DNA from: Tubiluchus corallicola
Lineage: Eukaryota > Priapulida > Priapulimorpha > Priapulimorphida > Tubiluchidae
Direction of reading: 5' to 3'
NCBI GenBank assembly: GCA_030141605.1
Contig: JAQGDQ010000026.1
Coordinates: 124,001 to 188,000 of the forward strand
DNA: 64,000 nucleotides
Shown here one piece after another: positions 1 through 10,267 of this stretch. Position 1 is the first letter of the stretch; every line of letters starts with the position of its first letter. The notes under the pieces are model-generated. The model had not been told where the DNA came from. It was given only the letters and a program-made list of their open reading frames with translations, and made no database searches. A program made the position numbers and the translations under genes.

Positions 1-621
1 TTATTGCTGCTAACGGAATGGTCTAAGCTGTTTTGTCAGTGTTACAAAGCAGTACATGTAGTACCTGTATTCTTAGAAGAATATGCTTATAATCTTATTG
101 TTGGTAATTAGAATAGCCTAAATTGTTCTGACTGAAGTTCGATAATTACCATGATCTTGATCTTCTTGACCAAAATAAGATCTTCTAGAATACAAAAGCT
201 GCATTGAAGTGCTCTTAGATACCGCCAATATGTTTTGAAATTAGGCAGAAAAATGCCTCAGCAGTCCAGGGTCCACATTTGACCTCATGGGGTTTGGGAA
301 AGCTGTGCATCCCAAACACCCTCACTCTGCTTGTTAAAATATAGTCTTGGGTAAAATATCGCCATAGAACTAGAATTTGTTTATTTTTCACCTCTTAGTA
401 AAAATATTAGTACAATATAATTGTAATGTGTTCGGGATGCTCAATAGATGGCACTGTATCCCTGTTTTTAACCCGTGAAACCAATTTACCTGTTGACCTA
501 GATAAGTAGAGTCAAGTGAGCCTGATACTAACTTGGAACTGATACTAACCATGAATTTTGCCATAGAGATAGTAAAAATAGAAATAGTAACAATACCATC
601 TTTATATATATTATTGCACTG

Positions 622-660
<39 letters not shown>

Positions 661-2485
661 AGCCATTAATAATATTCATTATACTGTAATTTTATAGCAG
701 ATAGAGGCCTCGTGATTATCTAGATGCCTTATTGGAAACGTGCCACATTCAGTACTAACATGTAAATGAAAGTAAAAGAGGTAAGGCAATTCTATCTGCA
801 TAAATTTACACATTGCTTGGAAAATCAAAAGCACATCTATTTATTATGCCTTTACGTCCATGATATTTATGTTCAAATTTAAACTTAATCTCAATAGTTT
901 TTCACACCTTATTCTGAAATCTTCGTCAAGGTAATTGCGCATATTACTAATAGTAACATTACTTACAGGGTAGGTAACTTTTAGTTTTTCGCCACCCTTT
1001 CACCAATCACTTGAACATCACTAACTCAGATAATTTACTCATTAACAATCTTGTCACTAATAATTTAATAATCTTGTTGAGAGGCTAGGACTGTGTCGTG
1101 TTGAAGTTGTCATGATGTAGTGTAAATATGATATTATATTATAGTGTTAGTGGAAGCAAGTAATACTATGCTCGAAGTTTATAGTTAATTATAACTGGTG
1201 AAGTTGGCCTGCGAGATTTGGCCCACAAGCTTTGCATAAGCCTATCTTTTGTGTGCTTTGTATGTTAGCCATCAGTGACCATGCAAACTGCTAAATCACC
1301 ATTTTCTGGGAAACAGCTGCTCGAGCCTACATACATCTTGCACTAAGATTTTATTAGTGTATAAACTATGCCAGCTGCAACACTGTGTTATAGTTTAACA
1401 ATATTAAAAGCCATATGCAAGTACTTGCTTAAAAGATTTAGGTGCATCCATTGCCTCCACAGAACACTGAATTGCTTTTTCTGTGTTTTGCTGTTTGTTG
1501 CTATTTTATAAGTTAACTTATATAATAGTGTAGGCTTTTTGCCACATTTTGTGGAGGTCTATTATTGGTCATAAGCTGCTTAATCTTTTTTATACAGTTT
1601 GTAAAATATATTGTCATATCAGTCCTAATACCCTCATACTAAATTATATAGTTGTTATATGTCCCGTATTTAGTATAAAAGGTGATGAATAAATGACTTA
1701 CTTACTTATACAAGTTTTTGCTTCTCTAGCCCAGCGCAGCACAATTAATCTTTTATGATAACGATAGTGTATGAAACATAATAATTTATTACAGTATTGT
1801 GTAACAATTTTTTTTATGTTACCATATATTACACGTCATTATATTGTACTGAATGTGGTAATAATAAAAACTTCAAAAAAAACTTACATCAAAAAGAGGT
1901 CTAATGCTATTTTAATTTTAAAAACTGCAAAATCTCATTTTTCCTTTACGGTTTGGACTGCTACTCTGCGCTTCTTCTGTTGCAGTTGCGGGCATTGGAC
2001 GCAATCTTCGTTTGCTTTGCTTTGTTCGAATGTCTCGTCAAAGTATGAAAAGATGAAATGACGAAATTTTATTGTTACGTATTTCGTTTTTGCGATTAGC
2101 GGCTACCCTGGCGGCATCAAACGGCGGATAATTAAAAAGTTTTGAGCCGCGCTCTGACTGTAATAATGATATTCTTAAGTCTACCAATAGTGTTGCCATA
2201 CGCGTAATTTTGACAAGCCAAAATCACTTTTGCGTTTTTAATAAAAGAAGAATATCTCAAATAAAAGCAATTATTAGTTTAAAAAACTAAAAACTTTTCA
2301 TGAAAACGAAAAACAGTTGCAGCAATAAGTTTGTATTATGTACCTGCAAATACGTCTTCAGTTTTCTTGTAAGTAAAATTTTACTGTTCTTCTTGAGGAA
2401 AGAGGCTAGCTGACTGCGTGATGGGCTGCTTACTATATAGAAGGTAATGCATTTTTTATTGATTTTTGATTTTTCTTTCCCTCTC
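1..2485. other. No gene seen; AT-rich intergenic DNA
   Basis: No open frame here reads like protein with usable splice sites. The longer frames run through low-complexity or AT-rich sequence. Apart from the dinucleotide tract at 622-660 I see nothing that can be named. Confidence 0.6.
622..660. repeat. (TA)n(GT)n microsatellite
   Basis: About ten TA units run directly into ten GT units. The minus-strand frame that crosses it encodes a Thr/His then Tyr/Ile run, a by-product of the repeat. Confidence 0.95.
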
Positions 2486-2489
2486 TTAG

Positions 2490-2764
2490 AGAGAGAGAGA
2501 TTTAGATTTAGATTTAATATTTTATTTCAAACTTCGCAAAGTTCATAAACACATCACAAATTAATACAAATAATACAATAAATCATGAAACACAACAATA
2601 ACACAAATAACAATTAACTATATAAGAAACTACGCCAATGACATCTAATTGCAGAAGTAACGTTTGCATCACTGTTTAAAATGTTCTTGCATATAAAATT
2701 TTCACTCTTATTTAGCCTGACGTATAAACTGAATGCACATTTTCTGTGAATAACATCAAAATAA

Positions 2765-2847
<83 letters not shown>

Positions 2848-3052
2848 ATTTTGATTTAAATCTTTATTTCAAACAAAGTTCATCTAAAAATTAACAACAC
2901 ATTACAAAAACAAAAAAAATACACTTAAATTTGGTTAATAAATTTACCAATTGTGCACATAGGGAATTTTTCTCCAATTGTCTCTAATATCAGATGTAAA
3001 ATATGCATCGCATTCTAAATTTTTACAGATCTATAATATTTGTACTGTTAGT
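2490..3052 (-). repeat. Two copies of a LINE-tail-like unit joined to (GA)n
   Basis: Two related segments begin near 2500 and near 2844. Both read gatttagattt-like, then ttatttcaaac, then aaagttcat, and each follows a GA tract. On the minus strand this is a sequence ending in GAAATAAA, then AAATC-like repeats, then (TC)n, which is the form of a non-LTR retrotransposon 3' end. I cannot name the element; no coding part is visible. Confidence 0.5.
2767..2843. repeat. (GA)n microsatellite
   Basis: About 38 uninterrupted GA units lie between the two LINE-tail-like units. Shorter GA runs occur near 2489 and 3055. Confidence 0.97.
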
Positions 3053-3149
3053 AGAGGGAGAGAGAGAGAGGAAGGGAGAGGGAGAAGGGTGAGACACAGA
3101 CACAGACACACACGCACGCATGCACGCGCGCGCGTGCGCGCGCGCGCTC
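3053..3149. repeat. Compound GA/CA/CG low-complexity tract
   Basis: GA units pass into gggaga variants, then CA units, then about 25 bases of almost pure CG between 3122 and 3148. Roughly the last 40 bases alternate purine and pyrimidine. This is the most GC-rich short stretch I noticed in an otherwise AT-rich window. Confidence 0.9.
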
Positions 3150-4531
3150 TACAATTAATCTATATAATTACACATATATTATATTGTGGGTTTGTATATA
3201 AATAATGTGCACATGCATGCATGATGTATGCATTCTATGAAGAAAGCCTATATATTTAACAATATAAATTGATTGCCCTTAGCACCAAGGCCTATATAAA
3301 ATCAATTAATTTTAGCCCATCAATAAATAAATTATTTATCAGGGCTTGTCTGTTGATTAAGCCACAGGTGTTTTATTAATATGCTTATACAAGTGCGTAC
3401 ACATAAACAAACTGTATTTAATGAACTTTTTTGATGTAAGCCTAACTGAATCTTTAAAAAATTAGGCTAAATATAAGTGACGTCTACATATGATATACAA
3501 GGTGTTATGACCCTCCAGCAGATTCTAATTTATGCGCCAGGCTGGCTTCTCACCTGAGTTCTGTAACTTGATTTTGACCAAGTTAGTTGGTTGTTATAGA
3601 GCGGGAAGTAATGTCGGCTGCTTAGGATGACAGCTGTTATGTTTCGTTTTGTTATTTTTTATTCACTGACAATAAAAAAGAGGAGTTATGTCATAAATGC
3701 ATCTCTGTTTGTTCAACGTGATTTTATAACCAACTTCAACTCATATCAAAGGGCAATGTATGATTATATGCTTTTTAAACATCTTTTAACTTGGAATTAA
3801 CAAAACATGCAAATGCTTAGATTAAGTTTTGTTCTGGAAAAATTATTTGCTCGTCTGAAAAAATTGATTTTTTTCTATGAAAAGTATTACACATGAAAGT
3901 CAGGCCTAATATTTCTTCATGTTATATTTCCTGATAACAACATATTAAATAGGATTGTTTTTTAGAAAAAAATATTTCTCCAGAAATAGAATACTACATG
4001 AGCCCGGTATTTGCAAAGTTTCTTTATGGTCAACTTTTTTAACTTCTTTTGTAAATAAGCCTATTAATTTTCATGAGATATGAATACAATAGTTTTTATT
4101 TTAACTACTAATTATTCTTAGGGCCTTATGTTTGCTTTAAATAATATTCAAAAATATAACAGCTGCTGTAAATCGGTAAGGCCTTGCAGTCTTTGCTTAG
4201 TGTGTTATAACTAACATTTTGTTATAATTACCTGGCTGCATCCTTGGGAAATTTAAAAAAAAATTTTATTTGTGTTTTGCAACTCACTGCTGAGTAATTT
4301 ATAAGCGCCTGTTGACTGGCCTGGCTTTGGTGGTCTCATCAATTCATCTGCTACAGTACACACCCCGGTGCACGAACAGCTTGCGCTATAATGTACCTGA
4401 CAACAGTCCGTACTGCTGTGCCGCTAGGGCGATATTAACTAAGCGAACTGTTGCGCAGTAAATTCCATACTTTCTGTGGTCCATATTATTTGTACGGATC
4501 ACGAAGTTTTTTCCAATGCACGGGCTACAAT
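3150..4531. other. No gene seen
   Basis: AT-rich sequence without a convincing open frame, RNA gene or terminal-repeat pair. Confidence 0.55.
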
Positions 4532-4730
4532 TGTTGGAAGCAGAGTAGGACATTAGCCGAAGTAGGACTATTGGCGTACATGGGCTAGGCCAAGTACGAC
4601 ACATCTATACGGCTAGCCCAGGTAAGACGTGTGGTATATGGGCTGCCCAGTGACCAAGTAGGACACTAGAGACAGGTCTAGAATTGGGTCATTAACCGTA
4701 CTGGCAGCGTCCTATGTCGTTGTTTATTTA

Positions 4731-4771
4731 ATAATAATAATAATAATGATGATGATGATGATGATGATGAT
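4731..4771. repeat. (TAA)n(TGA)n tract at the LINE 3' end
   Basis: TAA units of the target element pass directly into eight or nine TGA/GAT units. On the minus strand this is the short tandem tail typical of the 3' ends of several LINE clades. It marks the downstream boundary of the LINE. Confidence 0.9.
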
Positions 4772-4817
4772 GTTCGTCCTTCGAATCGAAGATGACCATA
4801 GTGACAGGGATAAAAGG

Positions 4818-5321
4818 TCAGTTTGGGGGGTTGTCATTCCTTTGATGAGCTCGAAGGTGACTGACTAGGCCAATTCTGGCCTGGAAACTTCTTTGGCATT
4901 TGACACAGGTGAGGCTGGGTGTTTGGACCTGTTGTTGGGCAGTGTCACATGCCTTGCGTCTCCTGCACTTCTCCTCTGCTTCCTCAATTCTTTTCGCCTC
5001 TGCTGTCTTAGCCGCTGTGGTGATGGGCGCTCCGCCATGCTGAGCAAGGGTTTCTACTGAGCGGATATCCATGCTGAGCTCCTTGAGTGAGGCCTTCAGG
5101 CTGTCTTTGAAGCGTTTCTTTGGTTGTCCAACCTTTCTCTTTCCAGACACAAGTTTTCCATAGAGCATCTTCTTTGGTATGCGAATCACATGTCCTGCCC
5201 ACCGAACTTGTGTTTTGAGGAGGAGTGTACGGATATTGGGGAGGTCAGCTCTTTTAAGCACCTCTGTGTCTGGCACCTTGTCCTGCCACTTGATGTGCAG
5301 GATTTTCCTCATACAGCCCAT
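4818..5321 (-). pseudogene. LINE C-terminal region with C2H2 zinc finger
   Basis: This 167-codon frame begins after MGCMRKILHIKWQDKV and carries RWAGHVIRIP, then GKRKVGQPKKRFKD, a C-terminal signature common in invertebrate LINE proteins. An alanine- and glutamate-rich stretch follows. At about 4838-4908 a C2H2 finger has the pattern CVKC, twelve residues, H, three residues, H. The finger may bind template RNA or target DNA; that is inference. Confidence 0.8.
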
Positions 5322-5418
5322 GTGAAAGTGGTTAAGCTGTTTTTTACATGTCTCCTATATAATGTCCAGAATTCACTGGCATAGAGGAGAGTGATGATGA
5401 CGACAGCTCTATACACCT

Positions 5419-6366
5419 TCAATTATGTGGTGGTTCTGATACCTCTCCTGTCCCATACGTTGGAGTGGAGTCTTCCAAATGAAGCACTAGCCTTGGCAAT
5501 TCTGTTGTTGATTTCTGTATCGATGTTGGCAGCTGTGGTAAGGGTGCTCCCAGCTGTGATAAGTTCTTGACCACTAAAATCTTTGGCTGAACCTGTGGGG
5601 CATCTGGGGCTGGTTGGTAAATAACTACAGTTTTCTTTGTAGAGATTGTTAGGCCGTAGTTCTTGCAAGCTGATGCGAAGTGGCATTTGTCCTTTGAGGT
5701 GGCACTGAGAGCGCAGTCATCAGCAAAGAGAAAGTCTTTGACTGTGGTTACATGGGTCTTGGTGGTAGCTTGCAAGCACCTGGAGTTGAAGAGGCTGCCA
5801 TCTGTTCTGTATTTTATCTTAATGCCATCCTGGGTGTTTTCAAAAGCACCATGTAGCATGGCAGAGAACATCATGCTGAAGAGTTTTGGTGTGAGTACAC
5901 AGCCCTGTTTTACACCATTTGTTACTTCAAAGGCTTCAGACATGTCTCCATCATCTAGGACTCTTACCATCATGCCTTCATGAAACTTCTTTGGGCATCC
6001 ATATTTTTCCATGATCTTCCAGAGGCCATTCCTACTGACAGTATCAAAAGCCTTGATGAGGTCTACGAATGTTGTGAAGAGGCTGACATTCTGTTCTTGG
6101 CACTTCTCTTGAAGTTGTCTTGCAGCAAAAATCATATCCACCGTTCCTCTGCCTGCCCTAAAGCCACACTGGCTCTCTGGGAGAAGGTCTTTCTCCAGGT
6201 GCAACAACAGTCGATTTAGTAGGACACGTGCCAGGATCTTACCCACTATGGACAGCAGAGATATACCTCTATGGTTGTCACATGACTGCCTGTTCCCTTT
6301 TGGTTTGTAAATGTGAACAACTGTAGCATCTTGGAGGTCTTGAGGAAGTTTGCTTTCCTCCCACAT
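5419..6366 (-). pseudogene. LINE reverse transcriptase core
   Basis: This frame carries the standard reverse transcriptase blocks in order: HRGISLLSIVGKILARVL, QCGFRAGRGTVD, FVDLIKAFDTVSR, GVKQGCVLTP and FADD, the catalytic F/YxDD box, near 5711-5730. The catalytic Asp pair is present. The usual Phe-x-Asp box has an Asp-Leu-Ile-Lys-Ala form. The end of the frame (after about 5600) goes out of frame with the C-terminal region, so at least one more frameshift lies between 5600 and 5320. Confidence 0.88.
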
Positions 6367-6907
6367 AGCTGGAATAGGTCAGTAAGTTCTTGTAGCGTTG
6401 CTGCCCCCCCCCCGTCTTGTAGATTTCAGCTGGTATTCCATCTGCACCTGGTGCTTTGCCATGGGAGGTTTGTTCAATGGCTTTGACGATCTCCTCTAGT
6501 GTTGGTGGTTGATCTAGGTCTTCATTTATTTCCATTTGGGGTAGTTGGTCTATTGCTTCTGCGTTTATGGATGATGGTCGGTTAAGAATGGTGTTGAAAT
6601 GTTCTGCCTATCTTTCCAGGATGTCAGACTTGTCAGTTAGCAAGTTTGTTCCATCTGCGTCGAGAAGTGGTGAAGTCCCAGATGGTTGTGGACCGTAGAT
6701 GGACTTGAGGGCATCATAGAACTTTTTTGAGTTGTTGGTGTCAGCGTAGTGTTGTATTTCTTCTGCTTTCCTTGACAACCAGGCGTCATGCATTTCACAG
6801 AGTTTCGTTTGCACCTCATTGCGTTTATGTATGAATGCTGCCCTCTTTGCTTCTGATGTGGGGTCATTTTGGTGTACTCTAAGTAGATGGTGTTTGGACG
6901 CTATCAA
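6278..6907 (-). pseudogene. LINE linker and start of reverse transcriptase (broken)
   Basis: Frame 6907-6608 gives a lysine-rich linker ending DKSDILER. It is then interrupted by one TAG codon near 6609, after which the same frame continues AEHFNTIL. Tryptophan is usual at this point in related proteins, so a TGG-to-TAG change is likely (from memory, not a search). Frame 6535-6278 carries the GKAPGADGIPAEIYK block that opens many LINE reverse transcriptases. It shifts frame at the run of about ten C residues at 6404-6413. Confidence 0.8.
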
Positions 6908-7152
6908 AGTGATAATTTCAGGATTGTTTTCATCAAACCAGTCTTGATGTTTTTTCGTAGCAACCCCTAGATGTTCATGGGCTGTTGAGTAGACCAGGTT
7001 TCTGAAGTGCTCCCATTTCTGGTCTACAGTGGTGGCGTATTGAGAGATGACTCTGAGATCTTTTTGTCAATGCTTTGGGAGAAGCTGCTAGCAGTTACCT
7101 TATTTTGAAGTTTCCCAACATCCAGTTTCTTCATGGTCTTTTTGCCTTGTGG

Positions 7153-7960
7153 TCACCTTTTAGGTTGGATGTGTAGGCTGAGTTTGGATATGAGAATATG
7201 ATGATCTGTCCAGCGCTCTGCACCTCTCATTGCTTTGGTCACCTTCACGTCTTGCCGATCTTTCTTCCTGATGATGATGTTGTCTATCAAGTGCCAATGT
7301 TTTGATCTTGGATGCATCCAGGTTGTTTCATTGCACTTGGGAAGATGGAATAGTGTGTTTGTGATGATGAGTTCATGGGCTGCACTAGCCTGTAATAGCA
7401 GGATCCCATTGCTGTTACATTTTCCCACTCCTTGTGTGCCAATAACTCCTTCCCATGATTGGTGATCTGTACCCACTCTAGCATTGAAATTTCCAAGTAG
7501 TATGAGCTTGTCTGATGTTGGAACATTTACGATGGTAGCATCTAGATCTTCATAAAACTTGTCCTTGGTGTCATCTGGGTTGGTCATGGTTGGGGCATAT
7601 GCACTTATGAGTGCAGCTTTCTTCCCTTTCATGAGGGGTAGTTGGAGAGTCATAAGCCGGTCGTTGATGCCATCTGGAAGTTTTAAGAGGTTCTTCACAA
7701 GGCCATTTCTGACTACAAATCCAACTCCTGCCTCTCTTTTCTCACTTGGTGGTCTCCCACTCCAAAAGAAAGTGTATCCACCGCCAGCTTCAGGGAGTTG
7801 TCCTTCTCTGCAAGGCGTGTTTCGCTGAGGGCAGCTACGTCAATTTGTATCTTTGTAATCCTTCTGCTATAAGAGCAGTTCTTCTTTCAGGTCTGTTGGT
7901 GTTGCCATTGTCGAGTAGGGTCCTGACGTTCTGGGCACCCAGTGTTAGGGTTATTTTTCT
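7153..7960 (-). pseudogene. LINE AP endonuclease domain (frameshifted)
   Basis: This is the endonuclease part of the retrotransposon polyprotein, which would nick the target DNA to prime reverse transcription. The frame 7698-7153 shows YAPT, then GNFNARVG (the GDFN-type metal-binding motif with N for D), then TWMHPRSKHWHLIDNI, then TDHHI, the motif order of APE-type endonucleases. The expected start, with an NVRTL motif, lies upstream in other frames (about 7940-7700), so at least one frameshift separates it. Not an intact gene. Confidence 0.85.
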
Positions 7961-9399
7961 CTTGTTTTTTCAACCGCAGAGATGGGATTTCCTGCCAGCT
8001 GTGGCTTGCTGGACCAGGAAAGTGTTGAGGCAGGCTATATTTGGGACACCTTTTCTAGTCCGCTCCCCATGCTACGGGGGTCAGCAGAGCATTCCTGAAG
8101 AGGGCTGCTCAGTCACCCAGGGGGCTGCCAAACTCCGGTGCTGTCTCAGTCAGTTGAGAGCGACCACATGCCCTGAGCCGCCTGTGTGCAGGTTTGTGAC
8201 TGCAGCGTGAGTGTAATCTGCACTTGCTGGTTTGCCACTCCCCCATCGCCACAGAACTTTGAATTTTTGGTGGTGACCTGTCATCATGATTGAGGGTGAC
8301 TTGGTTTAAAGTGAGGGAGAGATTGCACCAGGTCGCCAGCCTCACTCTCTCCACACCAGAAGTATGATCCATGGGAAAGGCAGAGCCAGTACATCTGGTA
8401 CTTCAGGCGCCGCAGGAGTTATCGGAATCATGGTGCTATGCAACATGACCCGCCAATAGGGACTCCAGCTCCGAATTTTTCCTTGGGGTTTACTCCAGAA
8501 GCCTTTCTCATGGAGGATATAGCCACAAGGCAGTGGAGGTTTGTGATCAGTGTTTTCCTTCACCTAGATGGATTGCCGGCCAAGGCTAAGGAGCCCCATT
8601 TAATAATAATAATTGAAAACGTTAATACACATTGAATAATTTATTATACATCTGATAAAATAAAAGAATCTTATTCCGAGCTAGTAGAACGGCCGATATT
8701 AAATTTGACTTCAATATTAATCTTTCTGAAGTGAAATAAGACCTCTTTTCAGGCGATGCCAACATTTGGTTAATATCATTTTTTATTTTGTCTAGCTTCA
8801 CTACCTCTTTGACAAATACGTTAATGGGCTAGCGAGCTATGGGCACTACATAGTTCCTCTCTTTAAAGCACTTGATACTTAGTTTACTGTTATGATGATA
8901 TTAATGGAGCTAATTATAATGATGATATTATTGCAAAAGAAATACATTCATAAAGTGTTAAGGACTACCCTTCATTATTATAAAGTTGTTTTTTTCTAAA
9001 TCAAGTTTAGTTTTGTTTTATTATGTCATAATTCTCGATTTTCGACAGAAATCGCCAGTGCCCTACTTGGGTTGCCATGTACGACACTTCTTTTCTGCAA
9101 CGGAACTGTCCTTCTTCGGCTAGTGGCGTACGCGGCGCCCTACAGTAATGTCGCTCCCAACATCAGAAATTCAAAGTGGTGAAAAAGAATTTCGGAGTTT
9201 CTACTATTATTTTTGGTAATTTTTAGTATTTTAATGTTATTACCTTTGCATAATTTATATATTCTATAGTTGTTTGCCATCAATTTAATTTTGATTTATT
9301 GTCTGCTTATATTCTTTTTTTTGAAGTAATAATATTTGCTTGACATGCTGAAATAAGATCACTATTAATTCAGGGATGGTAGACTAGGTGACCATTTGG

Positions 9400-9910
9400 T
9401 CTTTCGCCATCTCGTCATTCGTAAAATTTGTAGGACTATACAGATGTAATATGGTGCCCAACAAGGCAGGATAAAATAAGGCTTGTAGAGATAACTCAAA
9501 AGGATAGCCAGTTAGTCCTAAGCATGCGAGCGAAAGAATATTCGCAACGGCTCAAGGAGTTAGGACTGGTCACTTTGAAGTACGGGCGAAACAGGCATGA
9601 CATGATACAGGTATATAGGACCCTGCATGACATAGATAGGCTACACTTGGATAGACATAAATATACAGGACACACAAAGAACAAAAGGAGACCCATTTAA
9701 ACTGCTCAAAAAAAGACTGCATGGAAGATGGAACTAAAGGAAACAGGTATTTTCCCATAGAGTAGTTAACACCAGGAATAACCTGCTTTCTTATGTAGTC
9801 GAGTCTACCAGTTTAGCTCAATATAAGGCTCGTTTGGATAAACACCGGCAAAATCATCCTGAAAAATACATTGATCCTAATAGGCCATCTTCCGCTATGA
9901 CATGACTAGG
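9400..9910 (+). mobile_element. CR1-like LINE 3' fragment
   Basis: Near 9537-9700 the plus strand reads YSQRLKELGLVTLKYGRNRH, then DMIQVYRTLHD, stops, and later resumes as NTRNNLLSYVVESTSLAQYK. This is the post-polymerase C-terminal region of CR1/jockey-type reverse transcriptases (a 'D(L/M)IQVYKILH ... N.LP..VV...S...FK' pattern). Stops and frame changes show it is dead. It lies just upstream of the JKAMP gene. Confidence 0.75.
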
Positions 9911-10267
9911 GCCCTCCATTGGTGGTATCTTCACAAATTTTTAGTTTTTTACAGTGCGCTCAGAAAAGTAGGGGAATCAATTGCAAAATAATGCTAAATC
10001 CCCATCAGTTTTATGGATTATTGTTATGCATTACTCTGTGATTATTATTTTGAAAGCAAATAAATCTATACTCTTATATTAATATTCTTGGTATATTTAT
10101 ATATATATATATCTATATTTAATGAGCTTGTAATTTCTAACAAATTTGTTTATTTACAGTGTGTGTTTTGTTATTCATAGTACGTGTAGAAAATATTTTC
10201 TTCCGAAGATGCTGCAGGTTTATGCTTTTTATGAGACTAAATTGGAAAACAATCTCTCTTTGTAATC

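Larger units (their letters stand above)
4772..8597 (-). mobile_element. Nearly full-length non-LTR retrotransposon (LINE)
   Basis: The minus strand carries, 5' to 3', an untranslated or poorly coding leader (about 8597-7970), an AP-type endonuclease (about 7960-7150), a linker (6907-6540), a reverse transcriptase (about 6535-5420) and a C-terminal region with a C2H2 finger (5321-4818), ending in a (CAT)n/(ATT)n tail. The 5' edge is at the gagcccc/atttaata junction near 8597, where family A sequence resumes. Few breaks are seen: frameshifts in the endonuclease and around the C run at 6404-6413, and one stop at 6609. The clade cannot be settled by eye; the layout resembles RTE/jockey-type APE LINEs. 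Confidence 0.85.
4532..9162. mobile_element. Inverted-repeat element family A, copy A1, split by a LINE
   Basis: The left end begins tgttggaagc and the right end finishes gctcccaaca, an imperfect inverted pair. The inner flanks (4640-4750 and 8605-9100) match the intact copy at 33988-34874 in order: the cctacttgggc motifs, the gacaggtc block, aacgttaatacac, the aataaaagaat block and the taatggagctaat block. The family sequence is broken once, at its TAA run, by the LINE at 4772-8597. No clear target duplication remains, so this copy looks older than A2. No transposase is visible in the family-derived parts. Confidence 0.75.

Noticed and set aside
388-666. 92-codon minus-strand frame starting with Thr/His repeats
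   Set aside because: Starts inside the (GT)n(TA)n microsatellite and has no domain or splice support.
2978-3205. 75-codon frame with an Arg/Glu/His-rich run
   Set aside because: Translation of the GA/CA/CG low-complexity tract.
8109-8563. Open frames upstream of the LINE endonuclease as a possible ORF1
   Set aside because: No coiled coil, RRM or zinc knuckle, and frames on both strands are similar in length; treated as leader sequence.
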